64,000 nucleotides of DNA from Neurospora tetrasperma FGSC 2508 (GCF_000213175.1 NW_009799104.1:2490744-2554743), one strand, 5' to 3'; counted from the stretch's first letter, positions 36,621-49,473 are shown. Notes: generated by a model not told the origin, from the sequence alone. Numbers and translations are program-made.

Positions 36621-37604
36621 ACGGATCCCTTCTATCGACATCGATTGAAACTTTCGGACTTTCAGCAAGCAGGATTCGAGGAGGGGCGGCAGAAAGGGCC
36701 GGAAAGGTGATTCGCGGGACGAAATATGGGTGTCGTGTTATTGAGTTCAGGATTCTCTCGACTTGTCGGAGGAAGGAAATGAGCAAACGGGTTCTTTTAC
36801 ATCGCGCGTCCAGGGATCCAACAATTTGGGGGAAATGGGCATTTCACAAACGGCGTTTTTTTTCAGGCAACCTAATCTGAGAATTTGGGCGGTTCCACCC
36901 AATATTTGGTGAAAAAAAAAGTGAAAAGGAGCAAGATTGGAGCGATGAGGTGGTGCGGTTCGTTGTGAAGCAAACGAACGAACAAGTGAGTCGCGCGGAT
37001 AGCGGATATATAATTTCCATCTTGTCGCGAAAGGAACCCTTGGTCCCTTTTAAACCCAAAAACTTTGCCCCTCATCGAAGCACAGAAGAGTCATTTGTCA
37101 TATTTGAATTCGGTCGTTCTTCTGCTTACTATCTTGCGCAACCTCGTTCATGTGATATCAGATTGGACGTTATAAGTAGAGGTCTAGTTTCGCTCGCCAA
37201 TTGTTTACTCACTCTCTTATGGTCAATAAGAATCCAACACAAGTGGAAACAACAATACAGGGGTAAAGGAAGTACAAGACTGCACACATCATGCCCTATT
37301 CATCCATCAAGAGAACGGATTTTGACTAAAAGGATATTTTTTGTTCTTCAGGTAGGCAGAGAAATCCCTCGCTAAATGACGGCAGGTGAGATAACCATCA
37401 CCGAGACCGCAACATGAATACGACACAACGGAAACGCCGCGAGCCAACTGCATTAACCCTCTCTGGACTCTTCTCAGTGGTGAACCGAGCCCCTTCACCC
37501 AATCTAACCCAGTCATATGAAACGCAACTACAGCTTCGAATACCAAGCCAAGTCAATACATGTGCCGTAGCTTGTATTTCTGGTCTGGACCACCATCAAG
37601 CGGT
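36621..37604. other. Convergent 3' intergenic region
   Basis: This lies between eIF3i (+) and ISWI (-) and should hold both 3' UTRs. Short open frames on both strands have no family features; none is called. Confidence 0.6.
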
Positions 37605-40600
37605 CTACTTCTTCTTTCCCTTGGGGGCAGCCTTGCCCTTTGTCGCCTTCGACTCCGTCGACGCCACGCTTGACGCGCGCGAAGGGGCAGCCGAGGTGGC
37701 TTTGCTACCGGACGCTGACTTAACGTTGTCTAGCGCTTTATTCTGTTACGCGGGCAAATTAGAGTTAGTACGAACATCTGCAAAGTGAGAAAAGCAGGGG
37801 GTGGTTTACCTTGACACCATTGGCCTTGGTCTTCTTCTTGGCAGGAGCCAGGCCCAAAACACTGTCTTCGTCATTGTCTTCATCATTCGCTTCACGCTTG
37901 AGCTTGCCATTGACCCCGTTCGCCTTGGCCTTGGTGGTGTTGCTAGGCTCGTCCTCAAACTCTTTGACGATCGTCGTCAGCAGAGTGTTGCAGCGACGGC
38001 TGATCTCAATGGGAGTACGGCTAAGGAAGAACCAATCGAAGCGAAAAAGAGGGCTCTCGCGGATCTCATCCCGGATCTTCTCGTAGATGCCCTCGGAATC
38101 GACGCCATACTTGTCCAGCATCACCAGAAGGAATCTGTCCTCCTCCTCCGTATAGACCTTCTTGTTGGTCGTCGAGACAGTGTAGTTGATCTTCAGTTGC
38201 TGCAATGGCACACGGTACTGGCTCATCTTCTTGCGCAACATCTTGCGCTGGTGTTCAATCTTGCGCATACGTTCCTCACCATCCTCAATGACCTTGAGGT
38301 ATTTGTTATAGTCCGCGATCTCGGTATACCGTTGCCAAAATACCTTGGCATAGGCCTTGATCTCTGCAGGAGTCTTGCTGTCAACTTCCTGCGCAATTCC
38401 TTCATAGTCGTTGCGGCCATAGCGACCAGAGCCGTTAATGAACTGCTGGAAGTCTCGCCTGTTCCAGTCACCAAAGCCTTGTTCTGCGAGCTTTTGCTTC
38501 TCGGCTTGCTCCTCTTCTGTCAAGGGTGTGGCGTTATCAATTTCTTGTTGATCCAGAGCTCTCCCGGCCTCGCGCTCTTCCACGGTCTTGTCATCGCCGT
38601 CAGGGAGGGGAACTTTGTAGCCGATCTCCTTGCGGTAGTATGCCGTCTCCCTGTCTTGCAATTCGCGGAGTCGAAGAGGATAGAATTGATAGTCGTGCAC
38701 AGGTACTTGCTTGGGAGCACGCGGGGCCTTGGGCTTTGTGTCGGCCGTCCTTCCGCCGGTCTGCAGGGCCTGCTTATAGTACTTATCAATAGAGTAGATC
38801 TGCTCCTTGCGTTCACGCTTCGCCGGGTTGATCCAGTTGATGCCAATGTCCTTCTTGCGAGCCGCGAAATCCTCTCCGTTCCACTCGTACGCTGATTCTG
38901 AGGTGAACTTTTGCAAGTCGTCGAGACCGAGCTTTTCGTACTTGGCATTCAACTCCTTGGTTCGGTTCTCACCCGCCGCGAGAATAGCATCGATATCGTC
39001 ATCACCCAACTCGGCGCCATTCTCGGGTAAGGCCCCGAAACCGCCCTTACTCTGGAAGACCTTCTCGGCACCATGCTGAATCATAGACAGCAGCTCATCT
39101 TTGTTAGCAGCAGCCTTTGCGGCAATCTGAGCACGACCCTGCTGGATGACCAGCTGATCGAGGCGCAATTTTTGGGCTGCACGTTCCAAAACCTTTTCTT
39201 CGATGGCGTTATCCGTGACGAAACGATAAACCACCACTTGCTTTGTCTGTCCAATACGATGAGCGCGGTCCATGGCCTGCAAATCGGCCTGCGGGTTCCA
39301 GTCGCTGTCGTAGAGGATAACAATGTCGGCAGAGGTAAGGTTAATGCCGAGACCACCGGCTCTTGTTGTCAACAAGAAGACAAACTTGTCCGAGTCGGGT
39401 TTGTTGTACTCATCGATAGCCGCAATGCGATCTTCGTGGGCAGTGCCGCCATCAATACGGCAGTACTTGTATTGGCGGAAAACACAGTAATCCTCGAGAA
39501 TGTCCAACAGGCGGCTCATCTGCGAGAATATGAGGACGCGACTGCCCTGCTTCTGCAGTCGTTTAAGCAGCTTATCAAGTACAAGCATCTTTCCCGCATT
39601 ATAAACGAGATGCTCATCTGTGGTATAGGGAGGACCGGGCTCGGCTCCCTCAAAGAGGTAAGGATGATTACAGCACTTACGAAGCTGCATAACAATGTTC
39701 AAGAGCCGTGTCTTGGACTCGCGCTTTCCACCAGCTCCATTAACGGCATCGATATCCTTTTCAAGAATCTTCTGGTACCATTTTACCTGCATTTCCGACA
39801 TGCCAATGTAGACATTGACCTCCTTCTTGGGCAAAAGGCTCTTCTCAACATCGCTCTTGACACGGCGCAGCAAAAAAGGTCGTAGCACACGGTGCAACTG
39901 CTGTACAACTGTGTCTTGATCCCTATCTTGGCCAGAGAACCATTGGTCAAACGCCTCGGAATCTCCGAAAACATCTGGTAGCAGAAAGTTGAGCAGAGCC
40001 CAGAGCTCGTGTAGGTTGTTCTGCAGGGGAGTGCCTGTAATCAAGAGACGATTTCTCGAGTTGAACACTCTGATCACCTGGGCCAACGAAGACTCTTCGT
40101 TCTTGATACGATGGGCCTCGTCAATGATGATGTACTCCCAGGCAAACTTCTTCAAGTGAGCCTTTTCTCTGAGAATCATCTCGTAACTGGTGATGCAAAC
40201 GTCGAAGTTTTCGTCCACAAGGCGGTCTTGGATGAGCTGCTGACGTTCCTCCTTGGCACCCTGCAGCACCAGCACGTTCACCTCTGGTGTCCATTTGGCA
40301 AACTCGCGCTTCCAGTTGTCCAGAGTCGATTTGGGAACAATGACCAAATGGGGACCGGAAGTATCCATGATATGCCGCAGATAACCCAAGAAGGAGATGG
40401 TTTGTAGTGTCTTTCCGAGACCCATTTCATCGGCCAGGATGCCCGAGATGCCGTTTTCGTGGAGGGAGATTAGCCAGTTGAGGCCAGCAATCTGGTAGTC
40501 CCTCATGGTGCCCTGAATAAAGGCAGGCGATTCGCGGAACACAGTTTCGGCGGAGCCTCCTACCTTCTCGTCCTTGAGCAACTCGGCGTCCTCCTCAGCT

Positions 40601-41255
40601 TCGGTCCGACGACGCCTCTCACTAGTAGCACCGCCTTGGCGACCAGCGCCCTTCTTTGACTTTGCATCCTCGGCATTTTGGCGATCAATTTCGGCCATGA
40701 TTTCGCGGACCTTGGGGTTTGGGTTTGTCTCGATGAAGTGACGGAAAAGGTCGGTCAGACCAAGGAGGTAGCGGAATCTTCGGAGCGAATCATCTTCCTG
40801 GAGCCGAGTTAGGATCGCGAATAAGAGCCCGCCGGGCAGTTGCGATGGGGGACCAAGATTCGAGACGTGAGAACAGTCTGAAATGTACGGTAGTGGTAGT
40901 AGCTCACCTTGGACTCTCCTAGCCTATCATGTTTTTTGCCGAAGATACTCCGTCGTAGTTGGTTGGCCTCAGATCGCTTCCTACGCCCATCTACTGGCTC
41001 GCCTGCGACGCTGCTCTCGGTAGTATTTGGGTTGGTATCAGAGTCGGTGTAGTCGGGCGTCTCGTCGACCTCCTGTACGGCCGCGGTCGAACGTCAGTTT
41101 CACTGCCGCGAAAAGCAAAATGTGGTGGCGCAAAGGCGCATTCATTGAAAGTGTGGGCCTCATACCATCTCTGATGCGGGAGCATTGGAAGTCTCTGGGG
41201 CGTCAGGCATTGACGCGTCGTCGTCGTTGACGGGCTGTCGTGAGCGTGGGGCCAT
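37605..41255 (-). CDS. ISWI-type chromatin-remodelling ATPase
   Basis: Four exons, 41255-41166, 41072-40908, 40797-37810 and 37742-37605, give 1126 residues. The N-terminus is acidic and disordered with a basic AutoN-like stretch (GRRKRS...[10 protein letters not shown]). The SNF2 motor carries [19 protein letters not shown] (Walker A, about 207-225), the DEAH box (about 311-314), [16 protein letters not shown] and the second lobe with ILVLDKLL-type and [21 protein letters not shown] motifs and HRIGQTKQV. Beyond residue 750 come HAND, SANT and SLIDE elements ([34 protein letters not shown] and SDVE...CNTLL segments). The last exon gives a Lys/Ala/Ser-rich tail. ISWI enzymes slide and space nucleosomes; fungal copies act in ISW1/ISW2-type complexes, which I cannot tell apart here. 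Confidence 0.95.
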
Positions 41256-43109
41256 GATGGTGGGGTTTTGTTTGGTTGCTGTCGTGTTGTCCGTTTTCTT
41301 CGGTTAAAGGTGAACCGGAGTCCAGACTGGAAGGCCCCTGGCTTAGACGGCCCAAAAACCACTTAAACGCGACTGGCACGCGCTTCAGTGAATGATGTCG
41401 GTTGCAGCGCAAGCCGGAAGAATGTCCTCGTTTCTGAACTGAGTTTGGTGTTGGCCAGCGACCTCGGGGTTGACTGGCAGGTTGACGAGAAAGAAGCGCG
41501 GTCTGGAGATGCTGTTTGTTGAAGGGTCGAGATGGCTGTGGGTGGGAATTTCTCGAGAGTCGAGGATCCCAAATGGGCGAAACCGCGTCTCATTCAGCCA
41601 ATCACAGGACCCGGTGCAGACAACGGAGGGGATCAAGTCGAGTGCCGGGCAGCTGAGACGCAAGCCTTTGGCGTCTGCCAGCCAGTACCCTGCCGGTCGG
41701 TTGGACGACACGGGTCCCTGTCTTGATCGCACGCTAGTAGACGCTATCGGGGGGCACTCTGACGTACGGTGAGGTTCAGAAAGAAACCTCAACCTAGGTA
41801 GGTATGCTGCGCAAGTTGCAAGTGTCGGCACAACCTTTCGGTTTCGTTGTTCCTACCACAAGATACCTGTGTTACTCCTGTTTATATAGGTACACAAAGG
41901 AGGCGGGTTCGTCTAAGTCGAAGCTACCTACCCAGGTACCTATCGCCCGCAGTTGTGCAGAGGCCGAAACTTGAGACTTCCATCTGCACTAAAAGTCGGT
42001 TAGTTCAGGCACAGCATACATAGGTTAAGCAGGGGCAGTGAGTGGCCGTCTTCAAGAGCTACATTGTTACCTAAGGTACATAGAGGTAATCTTAACTGTC
42101 ATTCCCCGTCATCTGTTTTTCCAGTTATCATTCATAGGCCACTGTATCCTACATAGGTAAGGTATCGATAGATTTGTAGTTCACTTTCCGTTATTGTGCC
42201 AGTGCTGCATGATCCCCCACAGTGAATCTACGACTTTAAACTTTGCTCCGTCGCACACACAGAGTTGGGGAAACTGACAGGAACTGACCTCCAATGACTA
42301 CGAGCGACGCCACATCATCCAACTGTCGAATATATCGATAGGTACACAGATTTACATATACATTTATTTACCTATCATCGAAATATCTCCACCTATTACG
42401 CATGGTGCAGAGGATAAGGTAGGTGCACAGGTCATCATTTAGTTTTTTTGCAACAGATACGCTGACTCCACTTGACGCTCACGGTGTTTGGAAGGAACTG
42501 GAATGCCGCCTGGCAAAGACATCGATAACCTTAAGAATGACCAAAACTGGAAAGTTCCACCAGCCTCGAGTCCACGTCTGGGAAACCAAAGTTCAAGTCC
42601 GACCGCCAAAGTGCACGGTCCGTTGCGCCTTGAAATTTACTTGGTTTCCATCGATTGCCCGTTCTTTGCATCCTCTGTAGGCCAGAACGGTTTGTTAGCA
42701 CCTTGTATTCGCACAGCAAGGTAGTAGGTAACTTGGGCTTGGGCATCATGTAATGACTGTACCGTGGACACGTGCTTGTTCAAACCATCAGCGACTCCAT
42801 CCAATCCAAAGGGTCCAGACAACTCCCTCACTTCGCTTCGTATCCACTAGCAACGGAAGTGACCCACATGCGATACTCCAGCAAAAACCCCTCCTGGCCC
42901 TACCCACCTCAGCCCCGAAAGACATCATTGCATTCCTCCTGACAAACCATCACCGACTCATCAGCGAGCTTTGTCTTTTCTTTGTTTCTCTGGACCACAC
43001 AATCGGCTACAACCACCCTAACCACCCTTTCGGAAACGAGCAAGATCCTACAACAAGCAAACAGCGCTGCGTTTGTTTCACAATACAACTTTTTCACCAG
43101 TCCGCCGCA
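41256..43109. promoter_or_regulatory. Divergent promoter region, ISWI / HAPSTR1-like gene
   Basis: This 1.85-kb spacer holds both promoters. TAGGTA/TACCTA palindromic motifs cluster at 41793-41805, 41924-41943 and near 42060-42180, with AT-rich DNA at 42330-42400. The frame of the downstream gene is open back to an ATG at 42753, but that part does not look coding. Confidence 0.5.
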
Positions 43110-43883
43110 ATGAGCGCCGACTCCAACGATCTTCTCGAAGCCTTCAAGGCAGCCGCTCTGTCGGTGACTAAGCTCTACAAGACCACCGGTCCCGCCGTTG
43201 CAAAGGCGCGCACCGAGGGCTATCAAGACTGTCTCGACGATCTTCTGGCGTTTCTCGACAGGAGGAGGTTGGGCTTGAGTGACGGCGAAGGATGGATAAT
43301 TCGGAGTTGGGCGACGGAGCGCCTGGACGGTCGGGATCTCCCCACGGTAGAGAGCGACGATGACGACAAGATCGAGCCCGCACTATCGCCCCAGGCGCAA
43401 TCTTTGGATCCCATTCAAGAGGAGGATTCAATGAGAGATTCGCCACCTGCCCCTGCTGTCTTCGGAAACCCTCAAGAAGAACAACAACAACCACAACAGG
43501 AATACGAACAGCCACAGCAGGAGCACCAGCAGCAGCAGCAGCGACAGCCGCCTTCCAACCCGGACGACTTCCAGATTGTGGTCCCAACGCAGGAAACATT
43601 CACCTTTCAATCAGCACACCCCTTTCCTCATGAGGAGGCGATGAAGTTGGAGAATCTGGCGCTTTCCGATGCTCCTAGGAATCGCTCCGTTTCGACCTCG
43701 ACAAGTTCGCGGAACAACAGAAACCGCGCACTTAGACAGTCTGCTACACGAACACTTGGCCGTGGCGCAGGACAAAAGCGAAAGGTGGTCGACCTTGCAG
43801 AATTCTTTCGAATCGACAACTTTGGGCCTGGCAATGACAAGGATCCCTTCAACCAGAACTCGAAAAGGAGCCGCCACACCTAA
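43110..43883 (+). CDS. HAPSTR1/C16orf72-like (DUF4588, TAPR1-like) protein
   Basis: This is a single exon of 257 codons. The ATG at 43110 (CCGCAATGAGC context) is chosen because the conserved part starts at once: LLEAFKAAALSVTKLYKTTG, then ARTEGYQDCLDDLLAFLDRR and GEGWIIRSWATERLDGR. The first of these resembles the FQNAATAVTNLYKES block of human C16orf72 (HAPSTR1), a nuclear stress-response factor that works with the HUWE1 ubiquitin ligase. Residues about 118-150 are Gln/Pro-rich with a polyQ stretch. The tail has GQKRKVVDLAEFF and ends KRSRHT, a short motif block also found near the end of the human protein and a plausible nuclear signal. The assignment is from memory of the family pattern; fungal function is unknown. 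Confidence 0.62.
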   Translation: MSADSNDLLEAFKAAALSVTKLYKTTGPAVAKARTEGYQDCLDDLLAFLDRRRLGLSDGEGWIIRSWATERLDGRDLPTVESDDDDKIEPALSPQAQSLDPIQEEDSMRDSPPAPAVFGNPQEEQQQPQQEYEQPQQEHQQQQQRQPPSNPDDFQIVVPTQETFTFQSAHPFPHEEAMKLENLALSDAPRNRSVSTSTSSRNNRNRALRQSATRTLGRGAGQKRKVVDLAEFFRIDNFGPGNDKDPFNQNSKRSRHT

Positions 43884-45286
43884 ACACAGACATGACGGAA
43901 CGCCTTCTTCGCTAGATAGACGACAGATGCCTCACGGCAGAGGTACATCATGGGCATGGGGTACAACCTGGGCTTCATCGCGGCGGGGAACATTCAAACC
44001 AACACATTTGCATTTCTCTGCGGTCAAGGGCTAGCGTAACTGGAGGATTGTGGCATTTACTGGGAGGAATCCAGGTTAGGCTGGGAAGGGCATCATTTTC
44101 GGGGAGAGGTAGCGATTTGCACCTAGGGCGTTGGGACACCATTATACCATCAAAGATGTGCTAGTGTACTCTTTCTCTTTAGCTGGGGGTTTCTTTCTCT
44201 TGTATCGATGTTTTTGGAGTTAGACTTGCACGGTGATAGGTTAGCATGGTTTTGTGTTTATGGAATTTCTCGGTGCCTTTACTCTCCATGACATAGGAAC
44301 TGCCTCGGGGTATGTTTGCAGGTCATGTTCGGACTCGTGTATCATAGTCAGATGGATGAACTTCCTGGATTTATCGCTCCATCTAGCGCTGGAGGCGAGG
44401 TGTGTGGGATTGAAGATTTGGCGGCTTGTCACAAACGGCGGAGAGCTATAAGCAATGGTGTCTCGAGACTGAGGCATATAATGATACCCCTTTTCTCCAG
44501 TGTACGACACGAGGTTGGGTTAAGGTCCTAGATGCATAGTGTCATCCGAATGTGGTTTGTATGAACGTTCAGTCCCGTCTTGAGTTCCAGGGACAATATC
44601 GAGTAAGCTCAAAGCCCATCTGATGTCAAGGTGAAATTAAATATCAGATTTGCCTGTGAGGTGCTTCAGTCAAACAAAAATCGATTGACCACATCTTGCT
44701 CCGTTGAGAGCAGGAGACCATCCGCTTTTTCATGCGTAAACTTTTGAGACTTTACGAGATTTTCTGTGTCAAGGAAAACAGGGGATTGGGATTTCTTTTG
44801 TTGAATCTTCATATTTGTAAGGATGATGTTCAAGTCCAGATAGTGCTCACTTGCCTGTGACTACATTCAGTCTGATCCATGCCCTTCCACTAATCATCGC
44901 CGTTCTGGCCTCTTTGCTCCTCCAGGTCACTGGAATGACCACTCACTCTCATGAAACTGTTGCTCCTCCTACGGCCGTCTCGCATATCACATACTTACGC
45001 TACTCTATTTTACAGCAAATTGGTGTGATGTGTTTCGTGAGGCAGCACACCTCCTCAGACACAAACCCTGCGTCCTTCACGATCTTCCCCTTAAATGCCT
45101 CCCCTCTTTCGCACTCAAGCGCTCAACACTTATCCACATCCTACGCATCTGACGTCGCTCCGAATGAACCCAATCTCCATTTTCGTAGAAAGAACGACAG
45201 AGCGAGGCTCTCCAAATCCTCGTATCTGCGCACTTGCAGCAACATCCTACAGAGGAAGAACCTCTTGATCCTCTTCCTCGTCTCAG

Positions 45287-45568
45287 AACGATCTCTTCCC
45301 TGAACCACCGTCACCCTCAGCACGGTCCCACCGCCACCTCCAAGCACAAACAAGGACAATCCTCTCATCCAAAACAAGACACCGCATCGTCCTGGCTCTG
45401 GTGACATTAGGCGTAGCTTCCATTGTCGCTGACATCTTTGTTGCCCTGGTAACCTGCGACTTGGATGGGGAGAGCGCAAAGAGGGTAACGGACACGAGGA
45501 AGTGGTTGCACGTGTTCGGCACGGTGGTCAGCTCGCCTTTATTGGTCGGGTTGGTGGCGGTGGTTTAG
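45287..45568 (+). CDS. Possible 3' exon of a small membrane protein
   Basis: A 93-codon frame follows a good acceptor (CGTCTCAG) and ends at TAG 45566-45568; it has no Met, so an upstream exon would be needed. It reads NDLFPEPPSPSARSHRHLQA, then two hydrophobic segments, IVLALVTLGVASIVADIFVA and WLHVFGTVVSSPLLVGLVAV, joined by a charged loop. Two membrane spans in a frame with normal-looking codons suggest a real exon, but I could not place the first exon with confidence. The upstream frame 44851-45303, which contains a hydrophobic start, is a candidate. Treat as a hint only. Confidence 0.28.
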   Translation, partial: NDLFPEPPSPSARSHRHLQAQTRTILSSKTRHRIVLALVTLGVASIVADIFVALVTCDLDGESAKRVTDTRKWLHVFGTVVSSPLLVGLVAVV

Positions 45569-45635
45569 GCTTTTGGAGCTGGGTGAGTTTTTAATTTCGT
45601 TTCTTTTCCCGCTTGCTTCCTACAAAGAAAATTGA

Positions 45636-45890
45636 TTATTTGTTGGCTGACAGGCCATGCCGTATAATCGCGGCTTCGAAAGCTTCTTTGGAGAGTAGTT
45701 TCACTGGCTGGATGCCATGGCTATCGTTGCTAGCTTTGCTGTAGATGTTGTTATCAAGGAGATCGCGGAGCTCATCATTGTCCTGCGTCTTTGGAGGTTT
45801 ACTGAGATTATCGAAGAGCTTAGTGTGGGGGTGTATAGGCCGTGGAGCAGATGAGGAAGAGAGTTGAGGATCGGAGGCGTGGATCTCGAA
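45636..45890 (-). CDS. Possible 3' exon of an unknown protein
   Basis: An 84-codon frame on the minus strand follows an acceptor-like CTCTCCTCAG and ends at TAA (45636-45638). It reads FEIHASDPQLSSSSAPRPIH and later ELRDLLDNNIYSK and KLLSKEAFEAAIIRHG, a mixed charged/hydrophobic sequence unlike random frames. No ATG or upstream exon was found. It is not recognised as any family. Confidence 0.2.
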   Translation of the reverse strand, partial: FEIHASDPQLSSSSAPRPIHPHTKLFDNLSKPPKTQDNDELRDLLDNNIYSKASNDSHGIQPVKLLSKEAFEAAIIRHGLSANK

Positions 45891-48138
45891 CTGAGGAGAG
45901 GAACAGCAGATCAACTTGATACATGTAAGAGGTTTGACGACGGTGAGCTCAGCTAGTGCAGCAATGGTTTTAAGAGGATAGGGGGCATAAACGTCATCGA
46001 GGATGCAACGATGAGTTGAGTGAAGCTTTGTACGATTAAAGGCTATGGTTGAGTGACTGACTGATAATTTAGGCCATGGGAATGGCTCGGTCTCTGGCTA
46101 GTGTAACTCCAAGCAGCAGCGGCCAACAGAGGAAGTGGGTGTGACGCCGTATTCAGCAAGTTACACATGATGTTTCAAGCATATTACACATCGTATTTGC
46201 CGTCTGAACGTCGTTCAACTGCCGTGAAAGCCCGTGTTGGTGGGAGAAAGGTGCGACATCCCTACCTACTGTACAATGTGAGGTTGCGGTAAAAGCAAAG
46301 CGGAGAAGCGCCCGAGGCACCGTGTGGATGGATGAGCTGCTTGGATCGCTGCGAACCGAACCGCGGTGCAGTGCAGATCGCTGATCGCTGGTTTACGTGA
46401 GGCTCTTCCTGACTGTCGAAGTCATCCAAACGTTGGTTCTTATATCTTCCGCCTAGTTGAGATCTTGTCCCAGCTGCTCCGTTACTTTTGCTCATGCGGA
46501 CCGTTTTGGGCGTGGGTGACACGGCGAACTTGGTTAATTCACTTTGTGTGATGTGAAGCGAGTCTTCTGACCCTCTTGCAATCGCCGGGAGATGGACATG
46601 TCGGCAGCGTACTTGAACCTCTCGAAATGTCGACAGGAGGAGCTTAGATGCATGAAAGCATACGTCCGTGGGGGATGAGAAAAGGTGCAGCTGTCAGGGG
46701 GGCCCGTCCGCCGTCGTCGGTCAGTTTGCGCCATTGAAGAAGCCCAGCGGTTTCCTGTGACTTTTGTGCTTGGTCTCCCCCACTTCAAAATCCACAGACA
46801 CAGACCCCGGGCGGCTGTATTCTCAGTTCGCTACGGGAGCGGTGCATTGCGGCCGATTGGGCTGCCATTGGCGAATCAGCACGCACCCTCCGTTCATTTG
46901 GTTTTCAAGTCATGCATGTCCAGACAGAGTACTTAAGTTACAGTAGTTTCCTCAACTCCAGGCGGGTACATGGAAATTACACTACACTACATAGTGCAAC
47001 AAACTTTCAAAGGCTTTAGACTCTATCATTGCTACGTAACTGCAATCGCATCAGTCAAGTCATCGCTGAGCCTCTCCTCAAAACGGCGCCGGCAACAGTC
47101 TTCTCATTCTGGCGGAACCGCATGGCGGGGAGACTGAGGACTGTGGAGAGACCTGGGGTCCTCATGGATCCCAACATGCGGGAGCGCAGGGGAAGAGCGA
47201 GGATCGCGAATTTAGCGTAGACTCCAAACTCCAGCTGGCGATCTCTTTTCTCTCACCAACTTCACCACATGTCCCCCAATGTTTGCTGCGAAATGAACAC
47301 TGGCCCTTGTGACGCTCGGCCTCCATGAAAACGAACAGGCTACAGAGGCGTTTCGGGACATGAAATTGCGGCATCAAAACTGCATCTCGGTCATGCTCAA
47401 CCTGGACTAGCGTGCCTTGGGTTGACATGCTACATCATACATCGATACAAACAGACCCCGGGGTGGTTGACATGCTCCAGGGGGCTTTCGCGAACGACGA
47501 ACGAACGGAACCAACTCTTGACTCTCACAGGTCACCGTCCGTCAGTCAACAATGGCTTTGACAGGGACCAGGATTTCGAATATAGACGGACTAACTCTCT
47601 GCCCCTACTACTATGTATACTACTTACTACATTGGGAGCTCTACATACGAGTGTAGGCACGCTACTTAGCCATATTCCCCAGGTTCTCGGACCTTTCATC
47701 AACCACTCTTTTCTCTTCTCTTCTCCCGTCTCCACTTACTTTTTACCCTTGACAACACCCACACCGCGTGTCCACTCCCTTCACACTCTCTCTTTTCTCG
47801 TCCTCGCTGCCTCTCTTTGCTCTCTCCTGCCCCTTCGATATCATTGGAAGAGAAAACCAAGCAGGAAAGAGCAATATCCAATCGTTTTTCTTTCTGGGTC
47901 TAGACTCATCGTTCCATATCTACCTACTGGACCGGCCTTCTTATATACAAGGTCATCTGATCCCTTTTCCCACCTAATACATATCTTCCTTCCTTACCTA
48001 CCTACTTGCCGACTTACTCTCTCTCATTTCCTGCCCGTGTTGTGAAAGTAATTGCTAATCTTCGTCTTCTTTTGTTTGTTGTTGTTCCGTCTTTATCCTC
48101 AAGCAACCTAATTCATCAAGACCTACCCAACCGCCAAA

Positions 48139-48778
48139 ATGAAGGCCGCTCTCCTCCCCCTCGCCGCCATGTTCGCCGTTGCCGCGGCCCAAACCACCTC
48201 CGTCTGCGCCGCCGCCTACATTGTCGAGACCTGCCTCGGCACCGAGAACAGCAGGCTCGCCTTGTGCGGCCGTGATGACTACGGCTGCAAGTGCGCGCAG
48301 TATCCCAACATCATTGCCTGCTACAACAACTGCCCCAACGATCCCCGCAAAGGTAAGACTGCTGCTCCCCTTCCTTTTTTTTCTCCCTCTGATTACTTTC
48401 TCTTTTTGTAATTTCCTTTTCAATTATACTAACACGTCGTTCTCCCCGTAATTAGCATCCGCCATGGGCGACCGTGATACCTGGTGTGCTCTTGACAAGC
48501 AATACCCGTCCTCCACCAGCAAGGTCGCTGTCGCCACCACCAGCCTGAACACCGCTCCCGCTGCCGCTGCCACCACCGCTGCCACTACCGCCGTCTCTTC
48601 CAGCGGCAGCGACAACGAGAATACTGGCGACGCCAACACTACCGCCACGGGCGCCGCGTCGAGCAACACCGCCTCCGCCCCTTCGACCTCCGCGACTGGC
48701 AACGCCGCTGGTGAGGTTCTTGTGAGCACCGGCGGCTTGCTGGCTGCTTTTGCTGGTGTCGTTGCTGCTGTGCTCTAA
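48139..48778 (+). CDS. GPI-anchored 8-cysteine cell-wall protein
   Basis: Two exons, 48139-48352 and 48456-48778 (intron GTAAGA...ACTAAC...TTAG), give 178 residues. Residues 1-18 are a signal peptide (MKAALLPLAAMFAVAAAQ). The next 65 residues hold eight cysteines: VCAAAYIVETCLG, ALCGRDDYGCKCAQ, IIACYNNCPNDP and, after the intron, DTWC. This matches a conserved Pezizomycotina module, with CYNNCPNDP as the clearest signature. Residues about 90-155 are Ser/Thr/Ala-rich and likely O-glycosylated. The end (GLLAAFAGVVAAVL after a small-residue stretch) is a typical GPI-attachment signal. It should sit on the plasma membrane or in the wall. The spacing of cysteines is not that of CFEM as I know it. 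The leader is long and pyrimidine-rich. Confidence 0.82.
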
Positions 48779-49473
48779 GTTACCGGTCGAGAGCGGTAAC
48801 TGATTGACTGTATAACCAGTTGGCGTTCTATTTAATATGGGGAGTTGGGAGCGGTTAACGGTCAAAGTCTTGCTCTTTGAATTGCGAAGAAAGAGGAAAG
48901 TTTCTTTTAAGGGGCGTCAAAAAATGAAAAGGCTGATGTCAAGTGTCGTTGTGTTTTGGGGTAAATCTGTGTCCGAATACCGCGAGGGGTGTGGATAGCT
49001 GAATTGGGGACACAATGTGGGTGTAATCGAAGAGCATGGAAGTTGTGCTGCACACGACCTCGCCCTAAGAATGGGGGACCAGTCTCGCAGACACTGCGAC
49101 ACTCCATGTCAACTGTAGCTGGGAATGTGAAGGAGAGACGGGGGGGTGTTGGGGGGTTGTGCTTGGCGGACTTTGGGGTAATATGTAATGAGGTACTATG
49201 ATATGTAATGTTTGAATGAACATGATATGTTCTCACGTTCTACTAATGCTTGTTTCTCAACCTGCCAGACACATCAGCATGTATGGATGACTATCATCAC
49301 GCTGAATTTGAACATGACGAGTGTCCCTCTCTTGTTCAACACGTTCATTACCATTCTATAGTTCTTGTCCCGTTGTCCCCACTGTCAAGACGTTCATTAC
49401 CATTCTGATTTTGACTTCCTTTTGCCAACCTCCTCATATCGTACACTTACTTCATTCTTCAGCTGTTCTGGGT
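48779..49473. other. Convergent 3' intergenic region
   Basis: This lies between the ends of the GPI-protein gene (+) and the 182-residue gene (-). It contains G-rich runs at about 49139-49160. No gene is seen. Confidence 0.6.

Larger units (their letters stand above)
43884..48138. other. Long intergenic region (4.3 kb) with two doubtful exons
   Basis: Apart from two low-confidence exons at 45287-45568 (+) and 45636-45890 (-), I see no gene. The stretch 46.5-47.5 kb has several short open frames without features. From about 47.65 kb the sequence becomes C/T-rich up to the ATG at 48139, typical of a highly expressed fungal leader. Confidence 0.45.

Noticed and set aside
37801-39885. Frames of 364 and 270 codons antisense to ISWI
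   Set aside because: Mirror frames of a conserved ATPase; Leu/Val/Arg-biased and without family features.
42753-43109. In-frame upstream extension of the HAPSTR1-like gene to ATG 42753
   Set aside because: The added 119 residues look unstructured and uncodon-like, while family similarity begins directly at ATG 43110.
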